Shown: positions 44,295-46,563 of the stretch, one piece after another | Layout of the letters: the number at the start of each line of letters is the position of its first letter | How positions within the stretch are numbered: position 1 is the first letter of the stretch | Source: Acidobacteria subdivision 2 bacterium RH1 MAG20 | Lineage (GTDB): Bacteria; Acidobacteriota; Terriglobia; Terriglobales; Acidobacteriaceae | Length of the DNA stretch: 46,563 bases | Assembly: GCA_002197545.1 (NCBI GenBank) | Contig: NFUO01000084.1 | Span: forward strand, 1 to 46,563 | Reading direction: 5' to 3' | Position numbers and translations under genes: made by a program | The notes under the pieces: model-generated | What the model was told of the DNA's origin: nothing | What the model saw: the letters and a program-made list of their open reading frames with translations, nothing else | Database searches by the model: none

Positions 44295-46563
44295 TTAGCG
44301 AGTCGTGGTCATCACGCATTGAATTACCTTGCTGGTTCCGTCAGCCACAATTGTCCAAACTGTCCACACACCGGAAGCGATGGTAGTTGTCGCGCTTTGC
44401 GTGCCAGACTGGAATGTGTTGGCCGTTCCTGACAGCGTGATCGCGCCGGTAAGAAGCGCGTTGCCTCCGCTGTCCGCAACGTTTGCCGTCGATGTGCCCG
44501 CATTGTCCGCGTAGCACTGCACTCCTGTGATGGTGTAGGTCACGCCAAAGACGTTCAAGCATCGCGCTTTCAGCGTGTAGGTACCGGCCGTGATTGCCGT
44601 GCCCAGTCCGTCGATTCCAACCCCGCATGGCTGAATCCTGTTAGCTGCTGGCAACTGTGCCGCTGGCAGCGTCCCACTCAGTTGTGTGGCCGGTAAGGAC
44701 AGCGCAGAAAGCGTGGTCAGCGTCGAGTTGGAGGTTGCTACCAGGCTTAGCGCCAGCGAGCCAGCCGGATTGGTCACGTCTCCGGTGTGCGCAGGCTCAG
44801 CCGCCGTCGGCAGTGTGGTCACATAAGCCTGCACATGCGCTGTCGCCGTCGCCACGGCAAGCTGGTTGGCCGTGGTGCTGCCGGAGCCGTCCGTCACTGT
44901 GCCGGTGCCTTCCGCGGGCGGCGCAACAACCACATCCCATGCCCCGCTCTTGCCCACCAGCGAGGCGCTGTAGCCCGCTGGCACGGTCGCTGTGCTCACC
45001 GTGTCGGGGCTTGTAGGAGAGAGCGTGATAGCGAAGGACGAAGTGTTATGGATGCCTACAGCGAAACTGGTAGACAGCGAGGAAATCAGTGGAAGCGTCC
45101 ATGTACTCGCCGCCGAACCTGAATACACGATGCGGCTCAGTAAATCCGTTTGCGCCACGGTGTAGGTGGAAGCCGTCTGCGAAGAGGTGGCGATTCCTGG
45201 CACAGCGAGTATCGGAGCCGAGCCGGGTACCTCCATCAAATTCTGTGCAACACCCGCTGGAGTGGTTGCAGCGGGAAGCCGAGTCGGCGTTCCGGAAGCG
45301 CCGCCGTAAATCATGTCGCCCAGCGTGGTCATGGGGTTGATAAAGCCGCCGATAGGAGCGCAACCCGTCGCATTGCCGCTAGGAAGGATGCCTGTCGGAG
45401 CTTGCCCGGTCGAGCAGAGCGTTGGAGTACTCGCAAGCGCCGTCGCCGTGGCCGCATTGCCGGTCGTGCTCTGATTCCAGATCGGCACCGTCCCGCTCAG
45501 TTGCGCGTAGGGCAGGGACAGCGCGGAAAGCGTAGTCAGCGTCGCATTCGTCGTCGCCGTCACATTCGCCGCCGTCCCCGTATAGCTGCTTCCTGTAACC
45601 TCCCACTTCTCAATGCCGCCGCTCGGGTTCGATGGCGTCACCGTCAGGCCAACCGCGTTCGCTGTACTGGTCTCCATGTTGAGAAGCGTGCTGCTGGCGT
45701 TGCCTACGCTGTTGGTCTCAAGGGAAAGCGATGTGCCAGAGCAGCTTCCGGCAGTCCACGCGCCGCCCGATCCGATAACACAGTCTCCGTTCACAGGCGC
45801 GATGCCTGTTGGGCTGCTTGTCGAATTGCTTACAACGATGCTGTTGGTTGCGGGCCACGTTACACCGCCCGTAGAAGTTATTGTCAGCCCATAGCTGGCA
45901 GGAGTAAGAGTAATGCCCGTCCCCGCCACCGGAGGCACGCTGCCCTGGTAATCCGTCGCCGTTGCCGTATTCGCGTAGATGAACACAGGGTCATACTGAA
46001 TCGGCACTGGAGGCGTCGCCACGCCGTTGTACGTGTCAGCGCCGCCCAGAACAACCGTGGCGTTTGCCGTGCCTACTGTCTTCAGAATCACATCCCAGCT
46101 TGACGAGGGTTGCGTAGCGGGAAGCGTGTATGTGCAGGCTGCCGTGCAGTTCATTACGACCTGCGTCCCATTGTCAGACAGGCTTCCCACCGTCGAGGTT
46201 GTGTAGGTAACAGTGCCGCCAGACGCCGCAGATGGCATACAGTTTGCCCCGCTGGAAGTGAGGCACGTCAACAGGTGCGTGGTCGAATTTGAGTACACTC
46301 GCTCATACCCGGTTGCGGGGTTGCTTGGAGCCGCCGTTTCCTGTCGGTCCTGATAATAGTCAAGCTCCGTCGAACCGTCGGGATTGTAATGTATGTTGGA
46401 ATGGCCCGAGCCGAGCCCGAGCATCTGCACCCACGCAAAGTTGGATGGACTATTTGCGCCAGTGTAGTTAAATCCGAACTGGGCCCCGTCTCCGGAGTTC
46501 ACATCGTGTCCCCACAGGAGTGAGTAGAAGCCCGTGTTTGTGCTGTTCAACAAGCGGATTTGA
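44295..46563 (-). CDS. Tail fibre, C-terminal part (continues from base 1)
   Basis: The frame is open to the right edge and continues, through an Ala codon made of bases 2, 1 and 46563, into the frame starting at 1385. This part contributes 755 residues. It is Thr/Ser/Ala-rich beta sequence with recurrent modules: LTTLSALSLPxxQLSGTxP appears twice (near 45520 and 44690), and YTLPATQPSS and WTLPLISSLS stretches resemble trimeric fibre shaft units. Near the start lies FNYTGANSPSNFAWVQMLGL. The end (IASGVWTVWTIVADGTSKVI) could be a globular tip. It should be the main host-range fibre. Confidence 0.78.
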   Translation of the reverse strand, partial: QIRLLNSTNTGFYSLLWGHDVNSGDGAQFGFNYTGANSPSNFAWVQMLGLGSGHSNIHYNPDGSTELDYYQDRQETAAPSNPATGYERVYSNSTTHLLTCLTSSGANCMPSAASGGTVTYTTSTVGSLSDNGTQVVMNCTAACTYTLPATQPSSSWDVILKTVGTANATVVLGGADTYNGVATPPVPIQYDPVFIYANTATATDYQGSVPPVAGTGITLTPASYGLTITSTGGVTWPATNSIVVSNSTSSPTGIAPVNGDCVIGSGGAWTAGSCSGTSLSLETNSVGNASSTLLNMETSTANAVGLTVTPSNPSGGIEKWEVTGSSYTGTAANVTATTNATLTTLSALSLPYAQLSGTVPIWNQSTTGNAATATALASTPTLCSTGQAPTGILPSGNATGCAPIGGFINPMTTLGDMIYGGASGTPTRLPAATTPAGVAQNLMEVPGSAPILAVPGIATSSQTASTYTVAQTDLLSRIVYSGSAASTWTLPLISSLSTSFAVGIHNTSSFAITLSPTSPDTVSTATVPAGYSASLVGKSGAWDVVVAPPAEGTGTVTDGSGSTTANQLAVATATAHVQAYVTTLPTAAEPAHTGDVTNPAGSLALSLVATSNSTLTTLSALSLPATQLSGTLPAAQLPAANRIQPCGVGIDGLGTAITAGTYTLKARCLNVFGVTYTITGVQCYADNAGTSTANVADSGGNALLTGAITLSGTANTFQSGTQSATTTIASGVWTVWTIVADGTSKVIQCVMTTTR

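Overview
The window reads as a complete, circularly closing genome of a tailed phage with a contractile tail (myovirus morphology). The two window ends join in frame. A minus-strand tail-fibre frame that starts at 1385 runs off base 1, and re-entering at base 46563 it stays in register to a stop at 44295, giving one 1217-codon gene. No integrase, excisionase or CI-like repressor was recognised, so nothing here indicates lysogeny. The host cannot be read directly. The promoters match the bacterial sigma-70 consensus (TTGACA/TATACT type), the base composition is moderately GC-rich, and an Acidobacteriota or other soil host is only a guess from the style of the low-complexity fibre proteins.

Layout. 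(1) 24740 down to 19379, minus strand: terminase small subunit, a ribbon-helix-helix regulator, terminase large subunit, portal (DUF1073), an exported protein and MuF-like head protein. (2) 18653-19413, plus strand: a strong promoter, a structured tRNA-Leu-like RNA and three small genes, set as an island inside the late region. (3) 18598 down to 1 and on through 46563 to 36905, minus strand: DUF2213 prohead protease with nested scaffold, cement protein, DUF2184 major capsid protein, connectors, a GIY-YIG homing endonuclease, neck, sheath (DUF3383), tube, frameshifted tail chaperones, tape measure, baseplate, spike, fibres, small membrane proteins, a cytosine methyltransferase and a lambda R-type endolysin. 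(4) 24795-28384, plus strand: early small genes, including three consecutive genes built on different in-frame tandem repeats (11, 7 and 6 residues), separated by tiny coupled ORFs that share end modules. (5) 34915 down to 28876, minus strand: ERF annealing protein, YqaJ exonuclease, SF2 helicase, DNA methylase and HNH nuclease. (6) 34978-36897, plus strand: a small HTH gene and further small genes, divergent from (5) across a shared promoter/operator region.

How it fits together: regions 4-6 look like early replication, recombination and takeover functions driven by consensus promoters, while regions 1 and 3 are late structural and lysis genes linked mostly by ATGA stop/start overlaps. The most unusual signals are the two tRNA-like structured RNAs, the repeat-gene cassette, Sec-type signal peptides on several fibre-like proteins, a homing endonuclease that seems to have recoded the 3' end of its host gene (with a decayed relative after the capsid gene), a -1 frameshift tail chaperone, a nested scaffold start, and 10-bp-phased repeats at the RHH gene whose motif recurs at an early promoter.
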